Assembly (NCBI RefSeq): GCF_003850245.1
Contig: NZ_CP031015.1
Coordinates: 1,426,001 to 1,490,000 of the forward strand
From: Microbacterium sp. ABRD28
GTDB taxonomy: Bacteria; Actinomycetota; Actinomycetes; Actinomycetales; Microbacteriaceae
DNA length: 64,000 bases
Reading direction: 5' to 3'
Position 1 is the stretch's first letter. Every line of letters starts with the position of its first letter. Below are positions 9,732-18,365 of this stretch, piece by piece. The translations under genes were made by a program, and so were the position numbers. The notes beneath the pieces were generated by a model. That model did no database searches. It worked only from the letters and a program-made list of their open reading frames with translations, and was not told the origin of the DNA.

Positions 9732-11780
9732 ATGGCAGCACACCTGATCACCGATTCTCCTCTAACGACCACGGAGCCTCAGCGTCTGACCCCGGCTGGC
9801 CTCGCCCCGTCCGTGCGGCGCGCCGACATCGATGGACTCCGCGTCCTCGCGATCTCTCTCGTCGTTGTCTACCACGTGTGGATCGGCCGCGTCTCCGGCG
9901 GCGTCGACGTCTTCCTTCTGGTCTCCGCCTTCCTCCTGACGGATGCGTTCCTGCGCCGTGCGGAAAGGGGCGCCCCCGCCGCGATCTTGTCGACCATCGT
10001 CCGGCGGTTCGCGCGCCTGCTTCCGGCGGCGTCGACCGTCATCTTGGCCGTACTGGGGTGGATGGCACTTGCGTGGGCACCGTCCACCTGGCCACCCATG
10101 TGGTCGCAAGCGTGGGCCTCGCTGTTCTACGTGCAGAACTGGGAGCTCGCGTTCTCGTCGGCGGACTACTACTCCCGCGACGTCGACACGCTCAGCCCTC
10201 TTCAGCACTTCTGGTCGCTCTCTATCCAAGGACAGGTCTTCGTCCTCTGGCCCCTTCTTCTGGTCAGCGCGATCGCGGTCGGGCGCCGCTTGGGCGCATC
10301 CGCCCGTCGAAGCGTGGGTGTGGTGTTCGGGGTCGTGTTCATCGCGTCGCTTGCATACTCGGTCGTGCTGACCACGGAGAATCAGCAGTTCGCGTACTTC
10401 GACACCGGCGCGCGGCTGTGGGAGTTCGCGTTGGGCAGTCTCGCCGCGGCCGCCGCGCCAGCCCTGCGCCCGCCCCGAGCGGTGGTGCATGCGATCGCTT
10501 GGCTCGGCCTGGTCGGTCTGCTCGTGTGCGGTGTGGTGCTGAACGTCGGCACAGAGTTCCCGGGCTACGCCGCATTGTGGCCGACGCTGTGCGCGGTCGC
10601 CCTGCTCCTGGCGGGCGGGAGTGCCACGACGGCCGCTCCGACGGCTTTCCTCTCCTCGCGCCCGCTCCAGCTCCTGGCGCCGCTGTCCTACGGGCTGTAC
10701 CTGGTGCATTGGCCGATTCTGGTCGCCGCTCTCATCGTGCTCGACACTTCGCACCTGGGCTTCCTGGAGGGCGCGGCCGTCATCGGGCTATCCCTTCTAG
10801 CCGCGCTGCTCGTGCATGTCATCGTCGAGCGGCCCCTACTGTCGCGGACAGATCGGCTCCGCTGGTCGTCTGGGGTCGTGGTGGCAACGTTGGCGATCGT
10901 GACCGTCCCACTCGCCGGTTGGCAGGGATACGAGCGGTGGCGAGCGGCCAACATCGAGCCGGTCGAGAATCCCGGTGCAGCGGTCCTGATGCCGTGGCTC
11001 ACCATCAAGACCTCCGCTGACGCGGATCTCATCCCATATGGCTCAGCTCTCGACGAGGAATGGGTCCATCTTGATGAACCTTGTTCCGGCGAGTTCCGCC
11101 CAACTCAGGCCGCCGCTCGGGAAACTTGTACCCAGACCCTCGCCGACTCCGCCGACGCGCCGACGGTCCTCGTCCTGGGGGATTCGCATGCGGAACAGTG
11201 GATGGGTGCCATTCTTCCCGTTGCGGAGGAACGGGATTGGAACATGGTGGCCATCCTCAAAGGCGGATGTTCTCTGTCGGTGCGTGAGACGCGGCCCTCC
11301 AGCACCTCGTGTCTGACGTGGCAGGAGGCGGCTATCCGCTACGCCGAGCGGCTTGAGCCGGACCTCGTGGTCATGATGGGTACGAAAGCCGAACCCGAGG
11401 GATCGGGGGAGCGGGTGCCCCGGGGCCTCGACGACGTGATCGATCGCGTCTCCGCGGAACGGACACAGGTGTTGCTTGTCCGAGACAATCCGCGCTTCGA
11501 GGTCGATATGTTCGGGTGCATCGAAGAACACGGGCCGGAGAGCGGGCTGTGCAAACGAGAACGCTCCGACGTACTTGCGAAGTGGAACCCTGCTGAACGG
11601 CTCGAGTCAGACCGTGTTCACATCCTTGATCTGACGGAGTACCTCTGCCCCAACGGCATCTGCGAGCCGGTGATCGGCAACGTCGCGGTCTACATGGACG
11701 ACAACCACCTGAGCTGGGCATATGCCCGAACTCTGGCTCCGGCGGTGGAGGCCGCGGTGGAGGAGCTTCCAGGATGGTGA
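9732..11780 (+). CDS. OafA-like membrane acyltransferase with SGNH domain
   Basis: 682 aa. Residues about 25-390 form an acyltransferase-3 domain starting RRADIDGLRVLAISLVVVYH and carrying about 10-11 membrane helices. Residues about 430-682 form an extracytoplasmic SGNH-type domain with LVLGDSHAEQW and a C-terminal DDNHLS block carrying the second catalytic Asp/His. Such fusions O-acetylate surface polysaccharides or peptidoglycan. The start lies 5 bases after the GlfT2 stop, so it is probably in the same transcript and modifies the galactofuranose polymer. The acyl group (acetyl or succinyl) cannot be told from the sequence. Confidence 0.85.
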   Translation: MAAHLITDSPLTTTEPQRLTPAGLAPSVRRADIDGLRVLAISLVVVYHVWIGRVSGGVDVFLLVSAFLLTDAFLRRAERGAPAAILSTIVRRFARLLPAASTVILAVLGWMALAWAPSTWPPMWSQAWASLFYVQNWELAFSSADYYSRDVDTLSPLQHFWSLSIQGQVFVLWPLLLVSAIAVGRRLGASARRSVGVVFGVVFIASLAYSVVLTTENQQFAYFDTGARLWEFALGSLAAAAAPALRPPRAVVHAIAWLGLVGLLVCGVVLNVGTEFPGYAALWPTLCAVALLLAGGSATTAAPTAFLSSRPLQLLAPLSYGLYLVHWPILVAALIVLDTSHLGFLEGAAVIGLSLLAALLVHVIVERPLLSRTDRLRWSSGVVVATLAIVTVPLAGWQGYERWRAANIEPVENPGAAVLMPWLTIKTSADADLIPYGSALDEEWVHLDEPCSGEFRPTQAAARETCTQTLADSADAPTVLVLGDSHAEQWMGAILPVAEERDWNMVAILKGGCSLSVRETRPSSTSCLTWQEAAIRYAERLEPDLVVMMGTKAEPEGSGERVPRGLDDVIDRVSAERTQVLLVRDNPRFEVDMFGCIEEHGPESGLCKRERSDVLAKWNPAERLESDRVHILDLTEYLCPNGICEPVIGNVAVYMDDNHLSWAYARTLAPAVEAAVEELPGW

Positions 11781-11808
11781 GTCGCCGTTCGCGCACGGTA
11801 CAGCGGCC

Positions 11809-11814
11809 TAGACT
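11809..11814 (+). promoter_or_regulatory. -10 element (TAGACT) of leaderless exporter operon
   Basis: TAGACT ends 6 bases before the GTG at 11821. The 40-base gap after the acyltransferase has no Shine-Dalgarno near this GTG, so the ABC exporter probably has its own leaderless promoter. Confidence 0.55.
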
Positions 11815-11820
11815 CTCTCC

Positions 11821-12612
11821 GTGAGTTCAGCGACAGTCGGCGCCCCCGGGTCTACGCGTCGCTACCTGCACTCGCTGTGGCTGCTCTCAGCGCGCGACCT
11901 GCGCGTTCGCTACGCCACGAGCGCCCTGGGGTACCTCTGGTCTGTGCTCGATCCCCTCGTGATGGCGGGGATCTACTGGTTCGTCTTCACTCAGGTGTTC
12001 GGCCGCGGCGTGGGCGAAGAGCCGTACATCGTCTTTCTCATCACAGCACTGCTGCCATGGGTGTGGTTCAACGCAGCGGTGACCGACTTCACCAAGGCGT
12101 TCAACAAGGATGCGCGGCTCGTCCGCTCGACATCGATCCCCCGCTCGATCTGGGTTACGCGCATCATCCTTAGCAAGGGGATTGAGTTCCTCTTCTCCCT
12201 GCCGGTGCTCGCACTTTTCGCGATCGTCGGTGGAGCGACGCTGGACTGGGGCATTCTCTGGTTCCCGGTGGCGGTTATCCTTCAGACCGTCCTGCTGCTC
12301 GGCCTCGGCTTGATTGTCGCTCCCCTGTGCACCCTTTGGGGCGACCTGGAACGTACCACTCGCCTGATCCTGCGAGCGCTCTTCTACGCGTCGCCGATCA
12401 TCTACGGCGTCTCCGACCTGCCGGCGCCCTTCCACGAGATCGCTGCCTTCAATCCGCTGGCGGGGATCTTCACTCTCTACCGGGTGGGCTTCTTCCCCGA
12501 GCAGTGGGACACCCTCTCTGTCGTCGTCGGTGCACTGATGAGCTTCGTCTTCCTCGGGGTGGGTGTGCTGGTGTTCCGGCGCCTCGAGCGGCCCGTGCTG
12601 AAGGAGCTCTGA
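11821..12612 (+). CDS. wzm: Polysaccharide ABC exporter permease (Wzm-type)
   Basis: 263 aa ABC-2 type permease with about six membrane helices. It has the family N-terminal LWLLSARDLRVRYATSALGYLWSVLDPL region and the FNPLAGIFTLYR motif near the end. It forms the channel that exports lipid-linked polysaccharide with the ATPase encoded immediately downstream. The mycobacterial counterpart pair exports galactan. The AAGGAG Shine-Dalgarno for the next gene lies inside its last codons (12601-12606), showing translational linkage. Confidence 0.93.
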   Translation: MSSATVGAPGSTRRYLHSLWLLSARDLRVRYATSALGYLWSVLDPLVMAGIYWFVFTQVFGRGVGEEPYIVFLITALLPWVWFNAAVTDFTKAFNKDARLVRSTSIPRSIWVTRIILSKGIEFLFSLPVLALFAIVGGATLDWGILWFPVAVILQTVLLLGLGLIVAPLCTLWGDLERTTRLILRALFYASPIIYGVSDLPAPFHEIAAFNPLAGIFTLYRVGFFPEQWDTLSVVVGALMSFVFLGVGVLVFRRLERPVLKEL

Positions 12613-12614
12613 TT

Positions 12615-13346
12615 GTGAACGCGATCGAGGCCGACGACCTAGGGGTGCGGTTCCGTCGGAACCGCAGAGGCCGCCGAAACATCAAGGACCTCTTCGCCGG
12701 GTCCAACCGCCGAACGGCGCCGGATGAGTTCTGGCCTCTGCGGAACGTGTCCTTCGCCGTCTCCCCCGGCGAGTCCATCGGGGTTGTCGGGCGAAACGGT
12801 CAGGGGAAGTCGACGCTGCTGAAGCTGGTTGCCGGGGTTCTGCTCCCCGACGAAGGATCGGTTCGGGTCAACGGTGGAGTGGCACCACTCATTGAGATCA
12901 CCGGGGGTTTCGTCGGCGACCTCACAGTTCGCGAAAACGTGCGCCTGACGGCGGGACTGCATGGGATGCGACGGGCCGAGGTCTCGCGTCGCTTCGACGG
13001 GATCATCGACTTCGCGGAGCTCGACGACTTCGTCGACACCCCCTACAAGCACCTCAGCAACGGGATGAAGGTCCGTCTGGCATTCTCCGTGGTCTCGCAG
13101 CTCGAAGAGCCCGTCCTGCTGGTTGATGAAGTCCTCGCCGTCGGCGACCGGGCGTTTCGGGAGAAGTGCTACACGCGCATCGACGAGCTCCTGGCCGAGG
13201 GGCGGACGCTTTTCTTCGTCTCCCACAACGAGCGGGATCTCCGCCGATTCTGTCGCCGAGGCCTGTACCTCGACCGGCACCGGCTCGCCCTCGACGCCCC
13301 GATCGACGAGGTCCTCCGCCAGTACAACCAGGACCACGGCGGCTGA
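12615..13346 (+). CDS. wzt: Polysaccharide ABC exporter ATPase (Wzt-type, short form)
   Basis: 243 aa from GTG 12615, with AAGGAG 8 bases upstream and the permease stop only 2 bases away. The nucleotide-binding domain has Walker A GRNGQGKST, an LSNGM signature, Walker B LLVDEVLAVGD and an H-loop (FVSHN). It has no C-terminal carbohydrate-binding domain of the kind that reads O-antigen caps in Wzt of E. coli O8/O9a. That makes it like the mycobacterial galactan exporter ATPase. The frame is open far upstream, but that part is antisense-like shadow of the permease. Confidence 0.93.
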   Translation: MNAIEADDLGVRFRRNRRGRRNIKDLFAGSNRRTAPDEFWPLRNVSFAVSPGESIGVVGRNGQGKSTLLKLVAGVLLPDEGSVRVNGGVAPLIEITGGFVGDLTVRENVRLTAGLHGMRRAEVSRRFDGIIDFAELDDFVDTPYKHLSNGMKVRLAFSVVSQLEEPVLLVDEVLAVGDRAFREKCYTRIDELLAEGRTLFFVSHNERDLRRFCRRGLYLDRHRLALDAPIDEVLRQYNQDHGG

Positions 13347-13367
13347 TTCGACTGGAACCCGTCGAGA

Positions 13368-14339
13368 TCAGGACCGCCGAAGAATCCGGCGGACCGCTCG
13401 CCGCGCCGTAGCGGCCGGGGAGTAGAGCTGGATGGCATTCCTGAGCTCAGTGACGATGCGCTGCTCGGACTCGGCCATCGCCTGTAGCTGAGCTTCGACG
13501 ATGCGCTTCTCGGCTCCCTGCACCACTTCGTCGACGAGCATCGCGAGATAGAGGAGATGGCCGGTGCCACCGGCTTCGAGGTCCGTGCGCAGCTGCCGAT
13601 CACGCACCAGCCGGTCATAGCGGGCATGGGCGCCGTACCCGCCGCCCATGCTGTTCGCGAGCGCTCCATCCGCCTGCGCTCGCTGATGCCAGAAGGCCAG
13701 CGGCGTGGCGGGCAGGAAATCGATCCGCCCGGCGCGAGCCAGACGGAGGTTGAACTCCCAATCGCCGACGACAGGAAGGGACTCGTCGTATCCACCGATT
13801 CGTCGCACCGCCTCGGAGCGAACCAGGAGACCGATCGGCACCACGCGATTGATCAGGAGGAGGTCGAGCAGTGTGACGACGTCGTGGGGAGGCCCGAAGG
13901 GCCGCCGCCCGGTCTCGACGATCTCCGAGCCACGAATCTCCTCGTCGACGATCTCGGTGCGTACGGCGACCGCAATGGCGTCATGGTGAGCCTGCAGATG
14001 CCCGACGGTCTCCGCGAGGAAGGTCGGAGACCAGGTGTCGTCATCGTCGTGGATCACCACGAACTCGCCCGCCGCCTCTGCGAGGGCGACGTTGGCGGCG
14101 GCCTCCATGCCCTTCGAGTCCTGATGATGGATCACCGACACCCTCTCAGCGAACGGGTCGGCACGGGCCGCAACGACTGCCTGCACCTCGGCGGCGTCCC
14201 CGCCGTCGTTCACGATGATCGCCTCCCAATCGGACCGAGTCTGAGCGAGCATGTCGTCCAGTGCTCGGGCGAGGAGGACAGGCCGATCTTTTGTGCGAAC
14301 AAGGATCGAAACACGGGGGGAGGCGGGGGCAGGGGGCAC
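13368..14339 (-). CDS. Glycosyltransferase family 2 with coiled C-terminus
   Basis: 323 aa GT-A enzyme. It starts with RVSILVRTKDRP, the metal-binding site is VIHDDDDTW (about residues 94-102), and the acceptor-side GDWEFNLRLARAG and FWHQR follow. The last about 90 residues are charged and helical, likely a membrane-peripheral or oligomerising tail. It is the last gene of the minus-strand group that runs from 18322 and converges with wzt across 21 bases. Donor and acceptor are unknown. It could decorate or prime the galactofuranose polymer. Confidence 0.8.
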   Translation of the reverse strand: MPPAPASPRVSILVRTKDRPVLLARALDDMLAQTRSDWEAIIVNDGGDAAEVQAVVAARADPFAERVSVIHHQDSKGMEAAANVALAEAAGEFVVIHDDDDTWSPTFLAETVGHLQAHHDAIAVAVRTEIVDEEIRGSEIVETGRRPFGPPHDVVTLLDLLLINRVVPIGLLVRSEAVRRIGGYDESLPVVGDWEFNLRLARAGRIDFLPATPLAFWHQRAQADGALANSMGGGYGAHARYDRLVRDRQLRTDLEAGGTGHLLYLAMLVDEVVQGAEKRIVEAQLQAMAESEQRIVTELRNAIQLYSPAATARRAVRRILRRS

Positions 14340-14409
14340 AAAAGCTCCAGATCGACGTCGAACGTGGGCTGCGCAGAGGCGGCGCGGCGACTCTATCGCG
14401 ACTTGGCCG

Positions 14410-15405
14410 TCAGCGCGGAGCGGTGGACAGCGGCGGCATCGGCGACCACGAGCGGTCGTTCGCGATCTTGCGGCCGTCGCGGAGCCCGCGGAAGAGGTGC
14501 GAGGTGCCGCGCACCGTCCGCTCCACGAAGAGCAGCCGGATCAGCTCCTTGCCGAAGGTGAGCGCCGTGCCGAGCCCGAAGAGCGCCGGGTTGTACACGC
14601 CGAGGGAGCGGTAGTAGCGCTTGATGTGGGCCCGGTTGCGCATGATGTAGTACCGGTAGGCGTTGCTCGAGGCGTTCATGTGGCGGATGCCCATGTCCCA
14701 CTGCTTGATCTCGCGCGTCCGCCGCAGGACGAACTCGTCGACGATCACCGAGGTGGTCTTCCGCGATGCCAGCCACCCGTAGACCTGGTCGTCCCAGTAG
14801 ATGAAGAAGCGGGGGTCGGGAAGGCCGATCTCGGTGACGATGTCGCGGTGGATGAACATCCCCTCGAAGCATCCCGAGTTCATCTCCTTGAATCCGGAAG
14901 CGTCGAAGCTCGCGGGAGCGAAGGGGATCGGGATGCCGAGCGGCTCGGCGATCCGGTACTGCCAATAGAACTCGCTGCCGTCGTAGTCGTAGCGGCGGCC
15001 CTGGATGCTCTTGAATCGCGGAGCCCATTTGCCCATCTTCGCCAGGCCGTCGGGGATGACCTCGACGTCGTCGTCCATCAGCCAGATCCAGGTCGAGCCG
15101 AGGTCGTAGGCGACCCGCATCCCCTCGCTGAAGCCGCCGGATCCGCCGGTGTTGGTGTCCATTCGGCGGTACACGAGCTGGGTGCCGAGGCGCTCGCGGA
15201 AGGATTCGACGACGTCGCCGGTGTCATCGGTCGAAGCGTTGTCGACGATCACGACGTGGCCGGGCTTCGGGTCCATCCGCTCGATGCTCTCGAGGAGCCG
15301 GGAGAGGAGCCCCGAACGGTTGAAGGTCACGATGGCGATGGTCGCCGTCGCCGGGGAGAACTGTTCAGTCACGGTCTGTTCCGGGCGTGCGTCGGCGAGT
15401 GTCAT
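14410..15405 (-). CDS. GlfT1-like galactofuranosyltransferase (GT2)
   Basis: 331 aa. Features shared with initiating galactofuranosyltransferases are TVAIVTFNRS-type start (here TIAIVTFNRS), DNASTDDT, NTGGSGGFSEGM, WLMDDDVEV for metal and donor binding, and FFIYWDDQVYGW as the catalytic acidic site. Mycobacterial GlfT1 adds the first galactofuranose residues to the linker, and GlfT2 then polymerises. Its presence close to glf, glfT2, wzm and wzt supports this role. It sits on the opposite strand, 70 bases upstream of the GT2 gene. A different galactofuranose or rhamnose transferase role is possible. Confidence 0.78.
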   Translation of the reverse strand: MTLADARPEQTVTEQFSPATATIAIVTFNRSGLLSRLLESIERMDPKPGHVVIVDNASTDDTGDVVESFRERLGTQLVYRRMDTNTGGSGGFSEGMRVAYDLGSTWIWLMDDDVEVIPDGLAKMGKWAPRFKSIQGRRYDYDGSEFYWQYRIAEPLGIPIPFAPASFDASGFKEMNSGCFEGMFIHRDIVTEIGLPDPRFFIYWDDQVYGWLASRKTTSVIVDEFVLRRTREIKQWDMGIRHMNASSNAYRYYIMRNRAHIKRYYRSLGVYNPALFGLGTALTFGKELIRLLFVERTVRGTSHLFRGLRDGRKIANDRSWSPMPPLSTAPR

Positions 15406-15414
15406 GGCGCGAGG

Positions 15415-15420
15415 ATTCTA
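15415..15420 (-). promoter_or_regulatory. Candidate -10 (TAGAAT, minus strand) for the GlfT1-like gene
   Basis: Reading the minus strand, TAGAAT ends 9 bases before the ATG at 15405. The gene could therefore be transcribed separately from the two ligase-type genes upstream. Confidence 0.4.
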
Positions 15421-15455
15421 ACAGCGGCGCATCCGAACACCGGGTGAACGCTCCG

Positions 15456-16781
15456 CTACCGCGGCACGTCGAAGACCGGCAGCGCCGGGCCGACATCGTC
15501 GGGGGTGCCCAGGCGCTCGCGCCAGGAGCGGGAATGCCCGGCGCGCACGGCGCAGAGGACGAGCATGAGCCATCCGATGCCGAAGAGGGTGAAGCTCTCA
15601 AACAGCGAGTCGATCAGCAACGCCACGAGGATCAGGGGTGTCCAGGCGTAAATCACCGACCGGCGCTCGCTGGCGTCGAGCCACGCGCGCACGAGGGCGG
15701 TGGTGCAGAACGCGAGGAACAGCAGAAGTCCCACCCACCCGACCTGCAGCAGCACGTCGAGGTAGGCGTTGAGCCCCGTGGCGTGGTTCGTGCGCGTCAG
15801 GGCATTGAGCGCGTTGAAGGGCCACTCGTCGACATCCCAGGGTCCGTACCATCCCTGCCCCTGCACGGGACGGAAGCGCATCAGGTCGACCATGCGGTTC
15901 CACAGTTCGACCCGGATGGAGAAATCCGTGCCGGCGCCGAGAAACGTGACGATCGGCTGCCGGGCGACGTACCCGACGCCGATGCCGATGACGACGAGGG
16001 CGCCGAGCGCCCCCTGCACCGCACCGCGGCGGGCCGGGGCGGTGTGGCGCACGAGTGCCAGTGCGGCGGTGGCAAGCCCCACCCCGACGGCCAGGACGAG
16101 CACGGTGGGGGAGTCGCTGAGCGCGGCCAGGGACCCCGCGAGGATGACGGAGTAGAGCGCCGTTCCGGGCCTGACCGACTGGGTGCGGTACTCGATGAGG
16201 AAGGTGATGAGGGCGAGCACAGCGACGAACCCCAGCACGTTGCGGGTGCCGAAGATGCCCTGGATGGGCCCGAGCTGGGCGATGTTGCCCTGGATGCCGA
16301 GGAAGCGGAACGGGGTGTCCAGAAGGATGCCGCTGAGGATCTCCACACCGAGTGACACCGTCAGCAGCACACGGAGGACGTCGCCGAGAGCCCGGGCGGT
16401 CTGCAGGGTGTCGCGCACATGGCCGAGCGTGACGGCGAGGAACGCGACGGCGACGAAGGACAGCCACCCCCAGAACGATCCCGCCGGGTCGGAGCTCCAG
16501 AAGATGCTGACGAAGGCCCAGCCCGCGAGGAGTATGAGGGTGGTCGGAACGAGCCTGAGGAGGGAGATCTCCCCGCGGCGGACGAAGAGCATCGCGCCGC
16601 CGAGGAGGCAGAGGACGGTGAGGATCGTGACGTACGTCACGCGCCCGGTCATCCGCTCGATCAGGAAACCGGAGAACACCGCGCCGAGGACGCAGAGGGA
16701 ATAGGCCCGGGCAAACGCGGCCGAGTCGAGGAGATGCGACACCCACCCGCGGTGGGGCGCGCCCGCCTCCGCTGCCGTCAC
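15456..16781 (-). CDS. O-antigen ligase/polymerase family membrane protein (second of pair)
   Basis: 441 aa from a GTG at 16781 that overlaps the upstream stop by four bases (GTGA), so it is translationally coupled. About 11 hydrophobic helices flank a periplasmic-side region with GIFGTRNVLG and FRPVQGQGWYGPW, patterns of the Wzy_C/WaaL superfamily. Members transfer polyprenyl-linked glycans onto acceptors or polymerise repeat units on the outer face of the membrane. The short C-terminal tail is cytoplasmic. It may act with its upstream homologue as a polymerase-ligase pair. Confidence 0.8.
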   Translation of the reverse strand: MTAAEAGAPHRGWVSHLLDSAAFARAYSLCVLGAVFSGFLIERMTGRVTYVTILTVLCLLGGAMLFVRRGEISLLRLVPTTLILLAGWAFVSIFWSSDPAGSFWGWLSFVAVAFLAVTLGHVRDTLQTARALGDVLRVLLTVSLGVEILSGILLDTPFRFLGIQGNIAQLGPIQGIFGTRNVLGFVAVLALITFLIEYRTQSVRPGTALYSVILAGSLAALSDSPTVLVLAVGVGLATAALALVRHTAPARRGAVQGALGALVVIGIGVGYVARQPIVTFLGAGTDFSIRVELWNRMVDLMRFRPVQGQGWYGPWDVDEWPFNALNALTRTNHATGLNAYLDVLLQVGWVGLLLFLAFCTTALVRAWLDASERRSVIYAWTPLILVALLIDSLFESFTLFGIGWLMLVLCAVRAGHSRSWRERLGTPDDVGPALPVFDVPR

Positions 16782-18322
16782 GGTGCCGGTTTCGCGTCGA
16801 TGTCCGGTGCGGCGGTGCCGGGTGCGGGCGTGCTGGCCGCGGAGTCGCTCACCGCATCGGTGGGCACCGCACCGACAGGCGCCGAGACCGGCCCGCGGGG
16901 GCGGGGGTTGTCGGAGCGGACGGTGTCGAGCATCAGCTCGCCGCGTTCGATGGCGAGCGAGCGCTCTGTCGGGCCCACCCCGACGTGCGGGGCCTGCTTG
17001 ATCTTGCCGCCGAGCATCACCAGGAACATCCAGCCCCACATGAGCAGCGGCGTGGACTCGGCGACCCCCTGCACGAGGAGGATCGCCCCGACGAGGGTGG
17101 GGAGGAGCGTGAGCGGGGAGTAGGGCCGGTCTGCGCGCAGGTCCCACCGGGGGCGGTCGACGGCGAAGAACCACGCCCGCCAGATGAAGGCCAGCAGAGC
17201 CGCGGCGAAGATGACGACGCCGATGATGCCGAGCTGGAGATACACGTCGAGCCACATGTTGTGCGCCTGCATCACGGTCTCGCCGTGATCGACGATCCAC
17301 CGGTCGAACAGCGGCTCCGACGGCAGCCAGGGGGTGGCGAAACCCCACCCGACGAGGGGGCGCTCGTTCGCCCGCTCGAGCACCGCCTGCCAGATGCCCT
17401 GGCGGCCGGTGAGGTCGCTCTCGCGTCCGACGGCGCGGAACAGCACATCGCGGAAGACCCACAGTGACACGGCGCCGCCGATCGCGATGACGGCGTAGGC
17501 GATGTACCAGCGCGTGCGTTCGCCGGGGCGGCGGGTGCGGCGCATGAGCAGCACCGTGACGAGCACGATGAGGGCCAGCGCGCCGGCGAGGAACGCCGTG
17601 GCCGACGCGGCCCGCACGTACAGGAACGCGGCCAGGGCGATCCAGCCGATGAGCAGCACCCGGCGAGGGGCGCGAGCGGCGAAGCGGATCGCGAAGACGA
17701 TGATGCCGAGGAGGGCCACGGGGCCGAGGAGGTTGGCGTTGCCCATGAGGCCCTGGAGGCGTCCGCCGTCGAAGAGGTTGTCGCGCGACCAGTAGACGAT
17801 GGGGTCGTAGTCGACATTCGGGTCGGGGAGGACGAAGCCGGGAAGAAGAGGCCCCTGCACGAAGAGCGACACCGCGAGTTCGAACAGCAGCGACAGCCCG
17901 AGCACCCACTTCAGCGCCGAGGCCACGGCGCGGACGATCTCGCGCCAGGTCAGCATCGCCCCCACGAACAGGCCCTGCAGGGTGGTGAGCGCAAGCAGGA
18001 GCCAGGTGAGGACGGTCGTGCCGATCCACGCCGACCACGCCACCGACAGTGCCGCCCAGGCGACGTACGCCACGGCGAACCAGGGCAGCCGCCGCCACTG
18101 GAACGGCGGGCGGATGGCGACCCAGGCCGTCAGCGACAGCACGCCGGCTGAGATCATGAGCACTCCGGCGCCGGCGTCGCCGAGCACGTGGACCCAGGCG
18201 ACACCGGCCAGCATCGAGGCGAGGACGAAGATGCACCATGCGCGCAGGAGCAGGTGCCCTGTCTTCTCGCGCACGGGCGGGCCGGGGCGTGCCGCGACCG
18301 GATGCTTCGTGTGGACGGCCAT
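16778..18322 (-). CDS. O-antigen ligase/polymerase family membrane protein (first of pair)
   Basis: 514 aa with about 11-12 membrane helices. The conserved loop contains QGLMGNANLLGP, and later GRQGIWQAVLERANERPLVGWGF and QAHNMWLDVYLQLG, which is the classic Wzy_C signature with Arg and His residues. An about 80-residue Pro/Ala-rich cytoplasmic tail follows. It is the head of the minus-strand group and diverges from manA. It probably ligates or polymerises the glycan made in this locus at the outer face of the membrane. Confidence 0.82.
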   Translation of the reverse strand: MAVHTKHPVAARPGPPVREKTGHLLLRAWCIFVLASMLAGVAWVHVLGDAGAGVLMISAGVLSLTAWVAIRPPFQWRRLPWFAVAYVAWAALSVAWSAWIGTTVLTWLLLALTTLQGLFVGAMLTWREIVRAVASALKWVLGLSLLFELAVSLFVQGPLLPGFVLPDPNVDYDPIVYWSRDNLFDGGRLQGLMGNANLLGPVALLGIIVFAIRFAARAPRRVLLIGWIALAAFLYVRAASATAFLAGALALIVLVTVLLMRRTRRPGERTRWYIAYAVIAIGGAVSLWVFRDVLFRAVGRESDLTGRQGIWQAVLERANERPLVGWGFATPWLPSEPLFDRWIVDHGETVMQAHNMWLDVYLQLGIIGVVIFAAALLAFIWRAWFFAVDRPRWDLRADRPYSPLTLLPTLVGAILLVQGVAESTPLLMWGWMFLVMLGGKIKQAPHVGVGPTERSLAIERGELMLDTVRSDNPRPRGPVSAPVGAVPTDAVSDSAASTPAPGTAAPDIDAKPAP

Positions 18323-18331
18323 GGTGCATTC

Positions 18332-18337
18332 AGGCTA
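18332..18337 (-). promoter_or_regulatory. -10 (TAGCCT, minus strand) for the ligase operon
   Basis: TAGCCT on the minus strand ends 9 bases before the ATG at 18322. It lies 16 bases from the manA -10 element on the other strand, so the two promoters must overlap. Confidence 0.4.
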
Positions 18338-18353
18338 CCGGCGGCGGGCCTCC

Positions 18354-18359
18354 TAGGCT
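18354..18359 (+). promoter_or_regulatory. -10 element (TAGGCT) of leaderless manA
   Basis: TAGGCT ends 6 bases before the manA ATG at 18366, the standard spacing for a transcript beginning at the start codon. Confidence 0.55.
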
Positions 18360-18365
18360 GGACCC

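Noticed and set aside
12327..12614. Upstream extension of wzt
   Set aside because: Overlaps the permease in another frame; AAGGAG and the stop/start junction place the start at 12615.
14251..15447. 398-aa plus-strand frame opposite the GlfT1-like gene
   Set aside because: The minus strand encodes a complete GT2 enzyme with DDD and WDD motifs; the plus frame has no recognisable domain.
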